51,159 nucleotides of DNA. Source: Kiritimatiellia bacterium. GTDB taxonomy: Bacteria > Verrucomicrobiota > Kiritimatiellia > RFP12 > UBA1067. The notes under the pieces are model-generated. The model was not told where the DNA came from. It worked only from the letters and a program-made list of their open reading frames with translations, and made no database searches. Within the stretch, counting starts at the first letter, position 1, and every line of letters starts with the position of its first letter. Shown here piece by piece: positions 1 through 8,323 of this stretch. The stretch is taken from NCBI GenBank assembly GCA_017525225.1, contig JAFXTB010000007.1, forward strand, positions 1 through 51,159. The letters are read 5' to 3'. Both the position numbers and the translations under genes were made by a program.

Positions 1-50
1 ACGCGAGATCCTCACCTCAGATGGGAATCCGTTCCAAAGTCGGCAAACGG

Positions 51-72
51 GCACGGGCGAGTTAGCCCGTGC
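51..72. repeat. Perfect inverted repeat upstream of the CE15 gene
   Basis: GCACGGGC and GCCCGTGC form an 8-bp stem around a 6-base loop. A second small stem (TCTGCG/CGCAGA) lies at 120-139. No T-run follows, so a classic terminator is not supported. The rest of 1-173 shows no gene that I can support. Confidence 0.5.
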
Positions 73-173
73 GCCAAAGGCAAGTTGTTTCAAATAGTTG
101 TTTCCAAACATCAGAAGGCTCTGCGGTGAATTACGCAGATACGCCCGGGAGAAGGGAATTTCAAGGATATCAC

Positions 174-202
174 TTGTCTCGACGGGATGAAACTGCTATA
201 CT
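174..202 (+). promoter_or_regulatory. Sigma70-type promoter of the CE15 gene
   Basis: The -35 box TTGTCT (174-179) and -10 box TATACT (197-202) are separated by 17 bases. Only 10 bases lie between the -10 box and the ATG at 213, so the mRNA would have almost no 5' leader. This places the start at 213 and argues against the in-frame ATG at 69. Confidence 0.6.
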
Positions 203-212
203 TTCAACCGCC

Positions 213-1553
213 ATGAAGAAACCATACATTCCCACAATGCTAGCCGCGGCACTGGCGGCGGTTCAGCTGTCCGCCGCCCCGGTCCGCCCCCCGGTCAACT
301 ACGATGAATCGAAGATTCCGCCATATACGCTGGAGGATCCCCTTGAGTTCGTAGACGGCACGAAGCTCAAGTCGCCTGCGGACTGGCCTCGCCGCCGCGC
401 CGAGATACTTGGCATATTCGCCCGCGAGATGTACGGCCAGCCGCCGCCCGCGCCGGAGGCCGTGGTCACCGAGGTCTGGGACGTAAAGGAAAACGCCCTC
501 GCCGGATACTGCATCCGCAAGCAGGTGCGGATGTGGTTCCGGAAGGACAAATCCGGTCCATGTATCAACTGGATCGCATTCATCCCGCGCTACGCCAAGG
601 GGCCGTCGCCCGTGATCCTTTTCCTGAACTACCGCGGAAACCACGAGCTGGTGCCGGATGCCGACATACCCGTCCAGCAGGCATGGGCCCAGAACGATCG
701 CCGCCGCCACATCACGGAGAACAGGGCGTCGGAAAAGACCCGCGGCGCCATGTGCGACCCGAACTGTGCCAGCATCCTTCCGATCGGCATGCTGCTTGCG
801 CGTGGCTACGCCGTGATGAGCGCGTGCTACTGCGAGGTGTCCCCGGATCCAGACTGGACCGAGAAGGACCCGGCGCACCAGCAGGATCCGTTCGCGTACA
901 CTGGAGTCTTCGATCTCTGGCCGAAGCGCGACGAGTCGCGTACCGACAACACGACCGCGCTTGGCGCGTGGGCCTGGGCGCTCTCCCGCGGTCTCGACTA
1001 CGCCGAGACGGATCCGCTGCTCGACGCGAAGCGTAGCGTCGTGACGGGATGCTCCCGCCTCGGCAAGGCCGCGCTTCTCGCCGCCGCGCGCGACGAACGC
1101 TTCGCCGTGTGCGTGCCCAACCAGACCGGCGGTGGCGGTGCGCCGCTCGCCAAGCGGTACTACGGCGAGAACACCGCGACCGAGAACGTCATGTTCACGC
1201 ACTGGTACTGCAAGGCGTACCGCAAGTACGCCGAGCGTCCGTGGGAGACGCTCACCTTCGACCAGCACCTCCTGCTCGCGTCGGTCGCGCCTCGCGCGCT
1301 GCTCATACAGGGATTCGATTCCAGCAAGTGGATGCATACGAAGGGCGAGTACCTCGCCTGCCGCGCCGCCGCGCCCGTGTGGAAGTTCCTCGGACGCGGC
1401 ACCATGCCGGACGTGCCGTATCCCGACAACTACTCAACCGCCGCCATCGGTGAATCGTTCGGCTATGTGCGCCGTAGCGAAGAACACGGCATCGCCGCAC
1501 ACGACTGGATGTGGATGATGGATTTCGCGGATCGCGCGCTTGGCCGCCGCTGA
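213..1553 (+). CDS. Secreted glucuronoyl esterase-like protein (CE15 family)
   Basis: The 446-residue product starts with a signal peptide (MKKPYIPTMLAAALAAVQLS, cleavage near residue 22). The nucleophile motif GCSRLGKAAL puts the catalytic serine near residue 281, the G-C-S-R-x-G-K signature of CE15 4-O-methyl-glucuronoyl methylesterases. A C-terminal HDWMWMMDFADRAL segment near residue 430 matches the family's catalytic-histidine region. Known CE15 enzymes cut ester links between lignin alcohols and glucuronoyl groups of xylan; the substrate here is inferred. The start at 213 is chosen because a promoter ends at 202 and the signal peptide begins there. manA begins 4 bp after the stop. Confidence 0.85.
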   Translation: MKKPYIPTMLAAALAAVQLSAAPVRPPVNYDESKIPPYTLEDPLEFVDGTKLKSPADWPRRRAEILGIFAREMYGQPPPAPEAVVTEVWDVKENALAGYCIRKQVRMWFRKDKSGPCINWIAFIPRYAKGPSPVILFLNYRGNHELVPDADIPVQQAWAQNDRRRHITENRASEKTRGAMCDPNCASILPIGMLLARGYAVMSACYCEVSPDPDWTEKDPAHQQDPFAYTGVFDLWPKRDESRTDNTTALGAWAWALSRGLDYAETDPLLDAKRSVVTGCSRLGKAALLAAARDERFAVCVPNQTGGGGAPLAKRYYGENTATENVMFTHWYCKAYRKYAERPWETLTFDQHLLLASVAPRALLIQGFDSSKWMHTKGEYLACRAAAPVWKFLGRGTMPDVPYPDNYSTAAIGESFGYVRRSEEHGIAAHDWMWMMDFADRALGRR

Positions 1554-1557
1554 GACG

Positions 1558-2433
1558 ATGAAACCTGTCCCGCTGGCTTTCGCAGAAGACCGCCACGACG
1601 CGATATGGGGATATGAGCGCTGGCTGGTGTCGGTCCATCCATCCGCGCCGTCGGTGGTGCGGGGTGGTCCGTATGACGGTCGCCGCCTGGACGATCTGAC
1701 GTCGGTTTTCGGAGCGGAGCTGCTGGGTACGCGTGCGCACGGACGCTTCCCGTTGCTTTTCAAGGAGATAGCCGCCCGTCTCGACCTGAGTGTTCAGGTG
1801 CATCCCAACGAGACGACCTGCCGCGCTACCGGCGGCGAACCCAAGACCGAGGCGTGGCATGTGCTGGCGGCGGAGCCGGGTGGTACGCTCTTCGCGGGAC
1901 TGCGCCAGGGCGTCACTGCCGAAAGGTTCTCCGCGGCGATTGCCGAAGGCGGATGCGAGGACCTTCTGCAGAGGATTGCCGCCGTGCCCGGCGAGACTGT
2001 CTTCGTGCCGGGTGGACTGGTGCATTCCATCGGCGCCGGCGTGCGCCTGTTCGAGGTACAGCAGTCGAGCGACACCACATACCGTCTGTACGACTGGGGA
2101 CGTACCGGCAAGGATGGACGGCCTCGGCCGCTCCATGTGCGCGAAGGGCTTACCGCCGCCGACCTGGCTGCACAGCCGGTGGTGGTGCATGGCGATTTCA
2201 CGTGCCCCTTCTTCAGCATAAGACCGCTGACCCTGGATGAAGCGTTCGCCCTGTCGGCCGATCCCGGGTCGTTCCGTGTGCTGTTTGCCGCCAGCGGCAG
2301 GTTCTCGCTCGTGTCCGAAGGCTCGGCGATGATTGTCGAAGAAGGTGGTGCCGTGCTGATGCCGGCGGTCGTTTCGGCGGAGGTGGTCCCGGCCGTCCCT
2401 GGTGCGAGGCTGCTGCTGGCGTCCCTCGGATAG
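1558..2433 (+). CDS. manA: Mannose-6-phosphate isomerase, class I (cupin)
   Basis: The 291-residue cytoplasmic protein is the short class I phosphomannose isomerase that interconverts mannose-6-phosphate and fructose-6-phosphate. Zinc-site motifs are visible in order: SVQVHPNE, KTEAWHV, then GGLVHSIG, followed by the usual VQQSSDTTYRLYDWGR stretch. The ATG at 1558 (MKPVPLAF) is preferred over 1540, which lies inside the upstream esterase gene. uvrB follows after 25 bp. The protein would link mannose breakdown or GDP-mannose synthesis to central metabolism. Confidence 0.88.
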   Translation: MKPVPLAFAEDRHDAIWGYERWLVSVHPSAPSVVRGGPYDGRRLDDLTSVFGAELLGTRAHGRFPLLFKEIAARLDLSVQVHPNETTCRATGGEPKTEAWHVLAAEPGGTLFAGLRQGVTAERFSAAIAEGGCEDLLQRIAAVPGETVFVPGGLVHSIGAGVRLFEVQQSSDTTYRLYDWGRTGKDGRPRPLHVREGLTAADLAAQPVVVHGDFTCPFFSIRPLTLDEAFALSADPGSFRVLFAASGRFSLVSEGSAMIVEEGGAVLMPAVVSAEVVPAVPGARLLLASLG

Positions 2434-2458
2434 CGGACCAGGAAGGAAGGTGTAGCGA

Positions 2459-4429
2459 ATGTCCGAAGGTCTGTTCAGGCTCAAGTCCGACTTCCAGCCA
2501 ACCGGCGACCAGCCGGAGGCGATAGATGCGCTGGTGAAGGGTCTGGAGAAGGGTGCCAACCGGCTTGTGCTGCAGGGTGTCACAGGCTCCGGCAAGACAT
2601 TCACCATGGCCAACATCATAGCCCGGTGGAACAGGCCCACGCTTATCCTCTCGCACAACAAGACGCTTGCCGCCCAGCTCTTCGCGGAGCTGAAGCAGTT
2701 CTTCCCCGAGAACGCCGTGGAGTACTTCATCTCCTACTACGACTACTACCAGCCCGAGGCGTACATCCCGCAGACCGACACCTACATCGAGAAGGACGCC
2801 TCCATAAACGAGGAGATAGAGCGCTACCGCCTTGCCGCCACAAACGCGCTGATAGCTCGCAGGGACGTAATAGTGGTGGCGTCCGTCAGCTGCATATACG
2901 GCCTTGGCGAATCTACCGAATACCGCAATCTCGCCGTGGGCTTCAAGGTGGGCGAGGCGATAGGGCGCGGCGCGCTCATCGACAGGCTCGTCGCCGCGCA
3001 GTACGTCCGCAACGACTTCGACCACACCCCCGGCACGTTCCGCGTGCGCGGGGATACCGTGGATATCTTCCCGGCGTACGCCACGGAAGGCGTGCGGGTG
3101 GAGTTCTTCGGCGACGAGATCGACGCCATACACGCCCTGTCCCTGCCGGATTTCCATCTGGGCGTGTCGATGCCGGCGTGCGTCGTCACCCCGGCCAAGC
3201 AGTTCGTGATGCCTCGGGACCGTATGGAGGCCGCGTACGCGCGCATCGAGGCGGAGCTGAAGGAACGGCTCGCATTCTTCGAGGCGGGGAAGAAGTACCT
3301 GGAGGCGCAGCGCCTGAGGGAGCGCACGGAATACGACATAGAGATGATGCGCCAGCTCGGCTACTGCAACGGCATCGAGAACTATTCGCGTCCGCTCACC
3401 GGCCGCCCGCCGGGTTCGCCGCCGGAATGCCTCATCGACTATTTCCCCGACGACTTCCTCACGATAATAGACGAGTCGCATGTGGCCGTGCCCCAGCTCA
3501 GGGCCATGTACAACGGCGACCAGGCACGCAAGCAGAAGCTGGTGGACTACGGCTTCCGGCTGCCGAGCGCCAAGGATAACCGTCCGCTCACTTTCGACGA
3601 GTTCGAACGCAAGGTGCATCAGGTGGTGTTCACCTCCGCCACGCCCGGCGACTACGAGTATTCGGTTTCATCGGTGGTGGCGGAACAGGTGATACGCCCG
3701 ACCGGGCTTCTGGACCCGGTGATCGAGATGCGCCCGCTCAAGGGGCAGATCGACGATCTCATCGAGGAGGTGAAGAACGTCGCCGCCGCCGGCGACCGTG
3801 TGCTGGTGACCACCCTCACGAAGCGCAGCGCCGAGGACCTCACCGCCTACCTGCACGAGACCGGCATCAGGGTGGAGTATCTGCATTCGGACATCGACGC
3901 CCTGGAGCGCGTGGCGATCCTGGGCCGTCTTCGGAAGGGCGAGTTCGACTGCCTCGTGGGCATAAACCTTCTGCGCGAAGGGCTGGACTTCCCAGAGGTG
4001 GCGCTCGTAGCCATACTGGACGCCGACAAGGAGGGATTCCTGCGGTCGACGACTTCGCTCGTGCAGACGGCGGGGCGCACGGCGCGCCATGTGAAGGGGC
4101 GGGTGATACTCTATGCGGACCACCAGACAGACGCCATCCGCGACCTGCTGCGCATCACGAAGCGCCACCGCGACAGGCAGATCGCCTACAACAAGGCCCA
4201 CGGCATCGTGCCGAAGAGCGTCAAGCGCGCGATCAACGAGTCGGTGTACGTATACTCCGAATCGTCGAAGAAGGGGCATGGCGGCGCGGCGGTGGCGCCC
4301 GAAGGACAGGATATGCAGGAGACCCTCGCCGAACTGCACCGCGAAATGCTCGAGGCGGCCGATGCGCTGGAGTTCGAGCGTGCAGCCTTCCTGCGCGACC
4401 AGATCGCGCAGATCAGGAAACGGCTCTAG
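2459..4429 (+). CDS. uvrB: UvrABC system protein B (excinuclease subunit)
   Basis: This is a full-length UvrB (656 residues), the DNA-damage verification helicase of nucleotide excision repair that works with UvrA and UvrC. Walker A is GVTGSGKT at residues 40-47, the damage-probing beta-hairpin YYDYYQPEAYIP lies near 91-102, and helicase motif VI appears as QTAGRTARHVKG. A C-terminal UVR domain (LEFERAAFLRDQIAQIRK), which binds UvrC, ends the protein. A purine-rich ribosome-binding site (GGAAGGAAGG) precedes the ATG. It lies close behind manA and may be co-transcribed. Confidence 0.97.
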   Translation: MSEGLFRLKSDFQPTGDQPEAIDALVKGLEKGANRLVLQGVTGSGKTFTMANIIARWNRPTLILSHNKTLAAQLFAELKQFFPENAVEYFISYYDYYQPEAYIPQTDTYIEKDASINEEIERYRLAATNALIARRDVIVVASVSCIYGLGESTEYRNLAVGFKVGEAIGRGALIDRLVAAQYVRNDFDHTPGTFRVRGDTVDIFPAYATEGVRVEFFGDEIDAIHALSLPDFHLGVSMPACVVTPAKQFVMPRDRMEAAYARIEAELKERLAFFEAGKKYLEAQRLRERTEYDIEMMRQLGYCNGIENYSRPLTGRPPGSPPECLIDYFPDDFLTIIDESHVAVPQLRAMYNGDQARKQKLVDYGFRLPSAKDNRPLTFDEFERKVHQVVFTSATPGDYEYSVSSVVAEQVIRPTGLLDPVIEMRPLKGQIDDLIEEVKNVAAAGDRVLVTTLTKRSAEDLTAYLHETGIRVEYLHSDIDALERVAILGRLRKGEFDCLVGINLLREGLDFPEVALVAILDADKEGFLRSTTSLVQTAGRTARHVKGRVILYADHQTDAIRDLLRITKRHRDRQIAYNKAHGIVPKSVKRAINESVYVYSESSKKGHGGAAVAPEGQDMQETLAELHREMLEAADALEFERAAFLRDQIAQIRKRL

Positions 4430-4430
4430 C

Positions 4431-4461
4431 ATGGTAGGGTCGCCTCGCCGAGGCGACCGCA
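4431..4461 (+). repeat. REP-like palindrome of the ATGGTAGGG family, copy 1
   Basis: ATGGTAGG is followed by a 9-bp perfect stem (GGTCGCCTC / GAGGCGACC) with loop GCC and a trailing GC. It begins one base after the uvrB stop codon. Three related units occur at 8134, 9255 and 9321. It may also fold as a transcript-end hairpin, but no T-run follows. Confidence 0.6.
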
Positions 4462-4476
4462 GACGCAAGTTGCCTA

Positions 4477-4506
4477 TTGACAAGATCGCAGGGATGAGGG
4501 TATAAT
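4477..4506 (+). promoter_or_regulatory. Consensus sigma70 promoter of the passenger-like gene
   Basis: TTGACA (4477-4482) and TATAAT (4501-4506) are both perfect consensus boxes, 18 bases apart. The spacer resembles that of the promoter at 16922-16950: both contain CGCAGGG and run into GGG just before the -10 box. Confidence 0.85.
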
Positions 4507-4568
4507 TCAAGTGTTATTGCCGCCTTGGCAACCGTTGCAAGGGTGTCGCAAGAACAGGAGTGAATAGC

Positions 4569-7103
4569 ATGCAGACAAACAAGACAGTCGTAGGCGCAAT
4601 TTCCTTGCGCTATATGTTCGCCTTGGCTTTCGCCATTTCCGTACACTCGGTCGCCATCGGCGGCTATGGCGACCTGCCGGACACGTTCGATGCCTCTACT
4701 GGATATGTCACCCTCAACACGTCCGATACGGCGGGGAACGATGGGCATTCGTCGTTCTTCGATGGTACCAACTGGTCCGACACTCGGCCGCCGCATTCCG
4801 ATACCAACTACTATGTCGCTAGCGGCAAGATGTTCGGGACGCCACGCCAGGCTGCGTACACCGAGGCTCAGCTTGCGGTTGATCCAACCGCGCTCACGTT
4901 CAAGGGGAACATCCTTGTCTGCGCAGGTGAGGTGCGTGGACAGTCCTACACGTATGAATTCGAGATTCCCGACTTGCGGATGCTGCCGGGCGCCAACTTC
5001 TACTGGGCGTCGCCTTGGCCCCAGGTGCTTGGCAAGGTGACCACATACGGCACATCCTCAACTCCTGTGAGATTCGACTACTACCTGTCCGGGGACGAGT
5101 ATCTGCAGAACTTCGGCATGGATATGAAGTCCGACTCGTCCAGCTACCTTATCGTCAGGGCGCCACGCGCTGGGGACAGGGCATCGAAACTGGCCTATAC
5201 GGGCTACATCGTGATGACTGGCGACCTTTCGGAATACTACGGGACTCTGAAGGCCAGCGCCCAGCTGCTCAGCGACGCCACCAACCACTACGCAAACTAC
5301 GGATTCGGCCTGGCGGCTTCTGCTTCCAACGCCACGGTTGTACTTGAGAAGAAGGGCGGGATTCTTGCGATGGCGCCAGGCGGCGCCGAGGTCCGTCGCC
5401 TGTCCATCGATGGTGCCGAAACCCTCATACGCATGAAGTCCGAGAATCTCTCGCATGATGCGCCTAGACTGACCGTCGGCGAAGAACTGGCCCTCAACGG
5501 CCATAGTGTACGGCTCGAGCTTAGTGACTTCGTTCATAAGGGCAGTTCGCGGTATGAATTCCCGCATGCCAATCCGAACCCGGCAGAGGACGTGGCGCTC
5601 ATCCGGCTTAAGCCTGCGACCGTCACGAACGGCGGGTTCGGCGAGGTGAACGAGATGTTCGCATGGGCGGATCCGATGGCGGCGGCGAAGTCCGAGTGGC
5701 GTCCCGATCCGGACGGCGGCATGACGCTGTGGCGGCTTTCATACGTCACCAACAATGTGGGCGATAGCGAAACGCGTTCCTGCATGACCAATGCGTTGAC
5801 GACAGGCGGCAAGAACCAATGGAGCGATGGGATGAACCCAGCCGATCCCGATGCCGCGTCCAAGCGCTATTTCACAAGCTTCACCATACATGTACCGAAG
5901 GCGACGTCAACCACTCCCTTTTCTTTCGGCGGCGGATCTCTTACCATGTACAAATCCAGCTTGAACACGTATTCTGCTGGATATGGCTTCTACTGTTCCG
6001 AGCTTGTCCTGAGAGGGGCAAACTTCATGCTCTGCAACGCGAACATACAGAGTCCTACCAGGTTAAACGAGGATGATGGCGGCAAGTACAACTTCTACAG
6101 GTTCCAGGGGAAGATCCGGGTGCCGGCCGGCTACTCCAACACCTGCTATGTGTGGGGTACGCGCCAGGTCATGCGCGTAGAGGCCGAGGTCGAGGGCGGC
6201 GGCCGTCTCGTTTGCACCCCGTACAAATCGTCCAACTATATTAACGACAGCGCCTACTACGAGTTCACGGCGTTGAACACCAATTTCACCGGCAAGATAT
6301 CTATGAGCATGGCGTACGATAGTACGAAGTACGCTTCGCAGGGCATCGTGGTCCCCAACTGGACGCAGCGTCCGCGGCTTTTCGTCTCCGACGAGAGGAA
6401 CCTCGGCGGCCGGTGCGAGGAGTTTGTCTGGGATTCGCTTCTGCTCGAGCACTATTCGGACCTCTTCCCGCTCAACGACGTGACGTTCACAGATGGATGG
6501 AACCGCGGCATCGCCATCGGCGACATCGGGCGCATGAAGGTGCAGAGCGGCCTTACGCTTACGATACTGCGTCCGCTCAACGTGAACGGGCATTTCGTGA
6601 AGGAAGGGGACGGCACGCTCGCGCTCGGCGGCAGGCTTGCGTTCAACGGCGCCGCGCAGAGCGCCACGCCCACGGCCGGCAACAACCTTTTCACGATCAT
6701 GGGCGGCTCGATCAAGCCGCTTTCCACCAACGCCTTCGATGGCCTCGCCATCACGTTCACCAACAACGCCTCGATCAAGCTCGATGCCACCACGGCGGCC
6801 GATGGCCTGCTGGACTACGGCATCGTCGACTTGAAGGAGACAACGTCCCCGATCACGCTTGCGGCGAACAAGGCGTCCATCCCCGTGACGGTTGCGCCGC
6901 CCGCCATCGCCACGCCGCATTTCGCCGTCGCCATCTGCACGATCGGCTCCGGTCCTGCTGCCGGTCTGCAGGAGTCTGTGTTCTCGGTCGCCCATGCGGC
7001 TCCATACCGCTTCCGCCGCGTGGAGAAGCGTTCGAACGCCGACGGTTCGGTGACCTACCTCGCGCATTTCTGCCGCAAGGGCCTTGTGGTCAGCATCAAG
7101 TAG
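4569..7103 (+). CDS. Large secreted beta-rich protein with autotransporter-passenger-like motif
   Basis: The 844-residue product has an N-terminal signal peptide (hydrophobic YMFALAFAISVHSVAIG). The body is rich in Thr, Ser, Gly and Tyr, without a recognisable catalytic domain. Near residue 685 the stretch FVKEGDGTLALGG resembles the autotransporter-associated beta-strand repeat (K-x-G-x-G-T-L-x-L-x-G), so a surface-displayed beta-solenoid is plausible. The C-terminus ends RKGLVVSIK, similar to the tail of the PA14-like protein at 22407 (PRGLTINFK). GGAG at 4557-4560 lies 8 bases before the ATG at 4569, so this start is preferred over the GTG at 4560. Function is unknown. Confidence 0.75.
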   Translation: MQTNKTVVGAISLRYMFALAFAISVHSVAIGGYGDLPDTFDASTGYVTLNTSDTAGNDGHSSFFDGTNWSDTRPPHSDTNYYVASGKMFGTPRQAAYTEAQLAVDPTALTFKGNILVCAGEVRGQSYTYEFEIPDLRMLPGANFYWASPWPQVLGKVTTYGTSSTPVRFDYYLSGDEYLQNFGMDMKSDSSSYLIVRAPRAGDRASKLAYTGYIVMTGDLSEYYGTLKASAQLLSDATNHYANYGFGLAASASNATVVLEKKGGILAMAPGGAEVRRLSIDGAETLIRMKSENLSHDAPRLTVGEELALNGHSVRLELSDFVHKGSSRYEFPHANPNPAEDVALIRLKPATVTNGGFGEVNEMFAWADPMAAAKSEWRPDPDGGMTLWRLSYVTNNVGDSETRSCMTNALTTGGKNQWSDGMNPADPDAASKRYFTSFTIHVPKATSTTPFSFGGGSLTMYKSSLNTYSAGYGFYCSELVLRGANFMLCNANIQSPTRLNEDDGGKYNFYRFQGKIRVPAGYSNTCYVWGTRQVMRVEAEVEGGGRLVCTPYKSSNYINDSAYYEFTALNTNFTGKISMSMAYDSTKYASQGIVVPNWTQRPRLFVSDERNLGGRCEEFVWDSLLLEHYSDLFPLNDVTFTDGWNRGIAIGDIGRMKVQSGLTLTILRPLNVNGHFVKEGDGTLALGGRLAFNGAAQSATPTAGNNLFTIMGGSIKPLSTNAFDGLAITFTNNASIKLDATTAADGLLDYGIVDLKETTSPITLAANKASIPVTVAPPAIATPHFAVAICTIGSGPAAGLQESVFSVAHAAPYRFRRVEKRSNADGSVTYLAHFCRKGLVVSIK

Positions 7104-7110
7104 GCGACCT

Positions 7111-7131
7111 AGCGGGGGACAGTCCCCCGCT
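7111..7131. terminator. Terminator-like palindrome after the passenger gene
   Basis: AGCGGGGGAC and GTCCCCCGCT form a perfect 10-bp dyad about one central A, 7 bases after the stop codon. A T-rich tract begins about 20 bases downstream. The core GGGGACAGTCCCC recurs inside mtaB at 48269-48281, so it may be a dispersed repeat used as a terminator. Confidence 0.55.
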
Positions 7132-7168
7132 GGTCCTCCTCGTTTGCGTATATTTTTCTCGCGCCCTC

Positions 7169-7197
7169 TTGCGTCCCACGGCACGATAGTGTATAAT
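7169..7197 (+). promoter_or_regulatory. Promoter of the first toxin-antitoxin unit and its structured leader
   Basis: TTGCGT (7169-7174) and TATAAT (7192-7197) are spaced by 17 bases. The sequence just upstream (TTTTTCTCGCGCCC) is nearly repeated upstream of the argB promoter at 43521-43534. Confidence 0.65.
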
Positions 7198-7202
7198 TTC
7201 AC

Positions 7203-7345
7203 TGTTCCTTCGCAAGGGGAACGTTGTTTCTTGGCATATCGGCGGGCATCCAGCCGCCGGCCCGATCGCCACAGCGGGTCAAACCGCTGGAGAGCGACGA
7301 ACAACTGCCGCGCGCACGTGTGTGCGCCTCCGGCAGAATGTACGT
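7203..7345 (+). ncRNA. Candidate structured RNA or 5' leader (three-way junction plus hairpins)
   Basis: Stems seen directly: GTTCC/GGAAC (7204-7222); an outer GTTGTT/AACAAC stem (7223-7228 with 7300-7305) enclosing CGGCGG/CCGCCG (7240-7259) and CAGCGG/CCGCTG (7272-7289); then CTGCCG/CGGCAG (7305-7336) with an inner GCGCAC/GTGCGC. It starts about 6 bases after a good promoter and ends about 45 bases before the antitoxin start. I recognise no known riboswitch or housekeeping RNA. It is either a regulatory leader of the toxin-antitoxin mRNA or a separate small RNA. Confidence 0.5.
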
Positions 7346-7388
7346 AGTTCGTAAACATGTTATTTTAGTTTAGAGGAAGGAGTACGAC

Positions 7389-7637
7389 ATGAGCATAACG
7401 ATTGATCTTCCTCCTGCGATGGCACAGGAGGCGCGTGAATATGTAACCGTTCGAGGTACGACGCTTGAACGGATGTTCCTTGACTACCTTGCGTCGGAGC
7501 TGAAAAGAAGGCGTGAGGCTGACGCCGTCATGTCCAGATTAGACGAGTTGGCAAGGGGCACAAGCGCACGTCTTACAGGCGAAGCGTATAAGTTCAATCG
7601 TGCAGATGCATACGAACCGGAGACCGTTTACGCATGA
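7389..7637 (+). CDS. Antitoxin-like small protein (ribbon-helix-helix type)
   Basis: The 82-residue protein begins MSITIDLPPAMAQEAREYV, the short beta-strand plus helix typical of MetJ/Arc-type DNA-binding antitoxins. A charged C-terminal tail follows that would contact the toxin. A ribosome-binding site (GAGGAAGGAG) sits 7 bases upstream. The stop codon overlaps the PIN gene start by 4 bases (ATGA), the usual antitoxin-toxin coupling. Known antitoxins of this type repress their own promoter; here a structured leader lies between promoter and gene. Confidence 0.7.
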   Translation: MSITIDLPPAMAQEAREYVTVRGTTLERMFLDYLASELKRRREADAVMSRLDELARGTSARLTGEAYKFNRADAYEPETVYA

Positions 7638-7903
7638 AGTTCATCGACTCAAATGTCTTCGTATATTTTGCAGATGGAAGGAACCCGAAGAAACAAGCCA
7701 TCGCGCGCACTGTGTTGGCAGACGCGATAGGTAACCGTCAGTATGTTATCTCATCGCAGGTACTGAACGAGTTTGCCAACGTGTCGCTGAAGAAGCTTGA
7801 AATGACGGAAGATGAAGTACGGAGATATGTTGAAGAGTTTCAACACATTCGTGTCGTGTTTCAGCAGAAGATGACACTTTTCCCCTGCCAATTCCAATTC
7901 TAA
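7634..7903 (+). pseudogene. Truncated PIN-domain (VapC-like) toxin
   Basis: The 89-residue product begins MKFIDSNVFVYFADG, with the first conserved PIN aspartate at position 5 and a second acidic site in VLNEFANV. PIN toxins are normally about 130-140 residues. This one stops after an unrelated-looking tail (FQQKMTLFPCQFQF) and lacks the C-terminal aspartates that complete the RNase metal site. The coding region breaks off just before the promoter and repeat unit starting at 7928, as if a later insertion or deletion removed the 3' end. It is probably inactive as an RNase, though it could still bind the antitoxin. Confidence 0.65.
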
Positions 7904-7927
7904 TTTTCGCCTAATTTTTGCGGCATC

Positions 7928-7956
7928 TTGAAATTGGCACACAGAAATGATATCAT
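7928..7956 (+). promoter_or_regulatory. Promoter in front of repeat element copy 1
   Basis: TTGAAA (7928-7933) and TATCAT (7951-7956) are spaced by 17 bases. The -10 box lies 34 bases before the conserved repeat at 7991. An equivalent promoter lies 33 bases before repeat copy 2, although the surrounding bases differ. Confidence 0.5.
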
Positions 7957-7990
7957 GTTTACGCCTTGTCCTTAGAAGGTTGAGGCGGTT

Positions 7991-8281
7991 GATCTTTGAT
8001 ATCGGCGGATACGGCTTTTCGTGACGCGACTAGCGCGGCGAAGAGCGGCACCAAGTATCCGCCACCGGCCCGAAACCAAGGGAGGGCCGCGCCCCGTCGC
8101 GGCCAATTGGTCACGCGTCCCGCGTGACCGAAAATGGTAGGGCCCGCTCGCCGAGCGGGCCGCACCACCCCAGGCAGTAGGGCAGAACCCCGGAGTGTGA
8201 TGGTTGATAAAACAGGTCTGACCTGTTTTATCAACGACACAAACCGATGAGGAGCAGGGGAACCCCGAAAGGCTCCTAGCA
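7991..8281 (+). repeat. Multi-hairpin direct repeat, copy 1 (candidate structured RNA or recombination site)
   Basis: The first ~214 bases are nearly identical to 9112-9325, and the last ~30 bases match 9362-9391. Stems visible: GGCGGATAC/GTATCCGCC (8004-8012 with 8055-8063); GGCCGCG/CGCGGCC (8085-8104); GGTCACGCG/CGCGTGACC (8109-8129); GGCCCGCTC/GAGCGGGCC (8141-8161); a 14-bp AT-rich stem (8204-8217 with 8221-8234); and AGGAGC/GCTCCT (8250-8276). Copy 2 keeps a perfect hairpin at the fifth position with a wholly different sequence. There is no coding potential I would support. It occupies most of the gap between the truncated toxin and the next PIN gene. Confidence 0.8.
8134..8163 (+). repeat. 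REP-like palindrome of the ATGGTAGGG family, copy 2
   Basis: ATGGTAG followed by a 9-bp stem (GGCCCGCTC/GAGCGGGCC), loop GCC and a trailing GC, embedded in the larger multi-hairpin repeat. Confidence 0.6.
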
Positions 8282-8323
8282 ATTTTGCATAATACATAAA
8301 AACCACAAAGAGAAAGGAGAGTG

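Noticed and set aside
69-212. N-terminal extension of the CE15 frame from an ATG at 69
   Set aside because: A good promoter (174-202) lies inside it and a signal peptide begins at 213, so the extension is not transcribed as coding.
240-1337. Long minus-strand frames opposite the CE15 gene and many other genes
   Set aside because: They are typical antisense frames of GC-rich coding DNA, rich in Arg, His, Ala and Val without domains, and the plus-strand genes have clear families.
7203-7345. Known riboswitch (c-di-GMP, cobalamin, TPP) before the antitoxin gene
   Set aside because: None of the conserved boxes of these families could be found in the folded leader.
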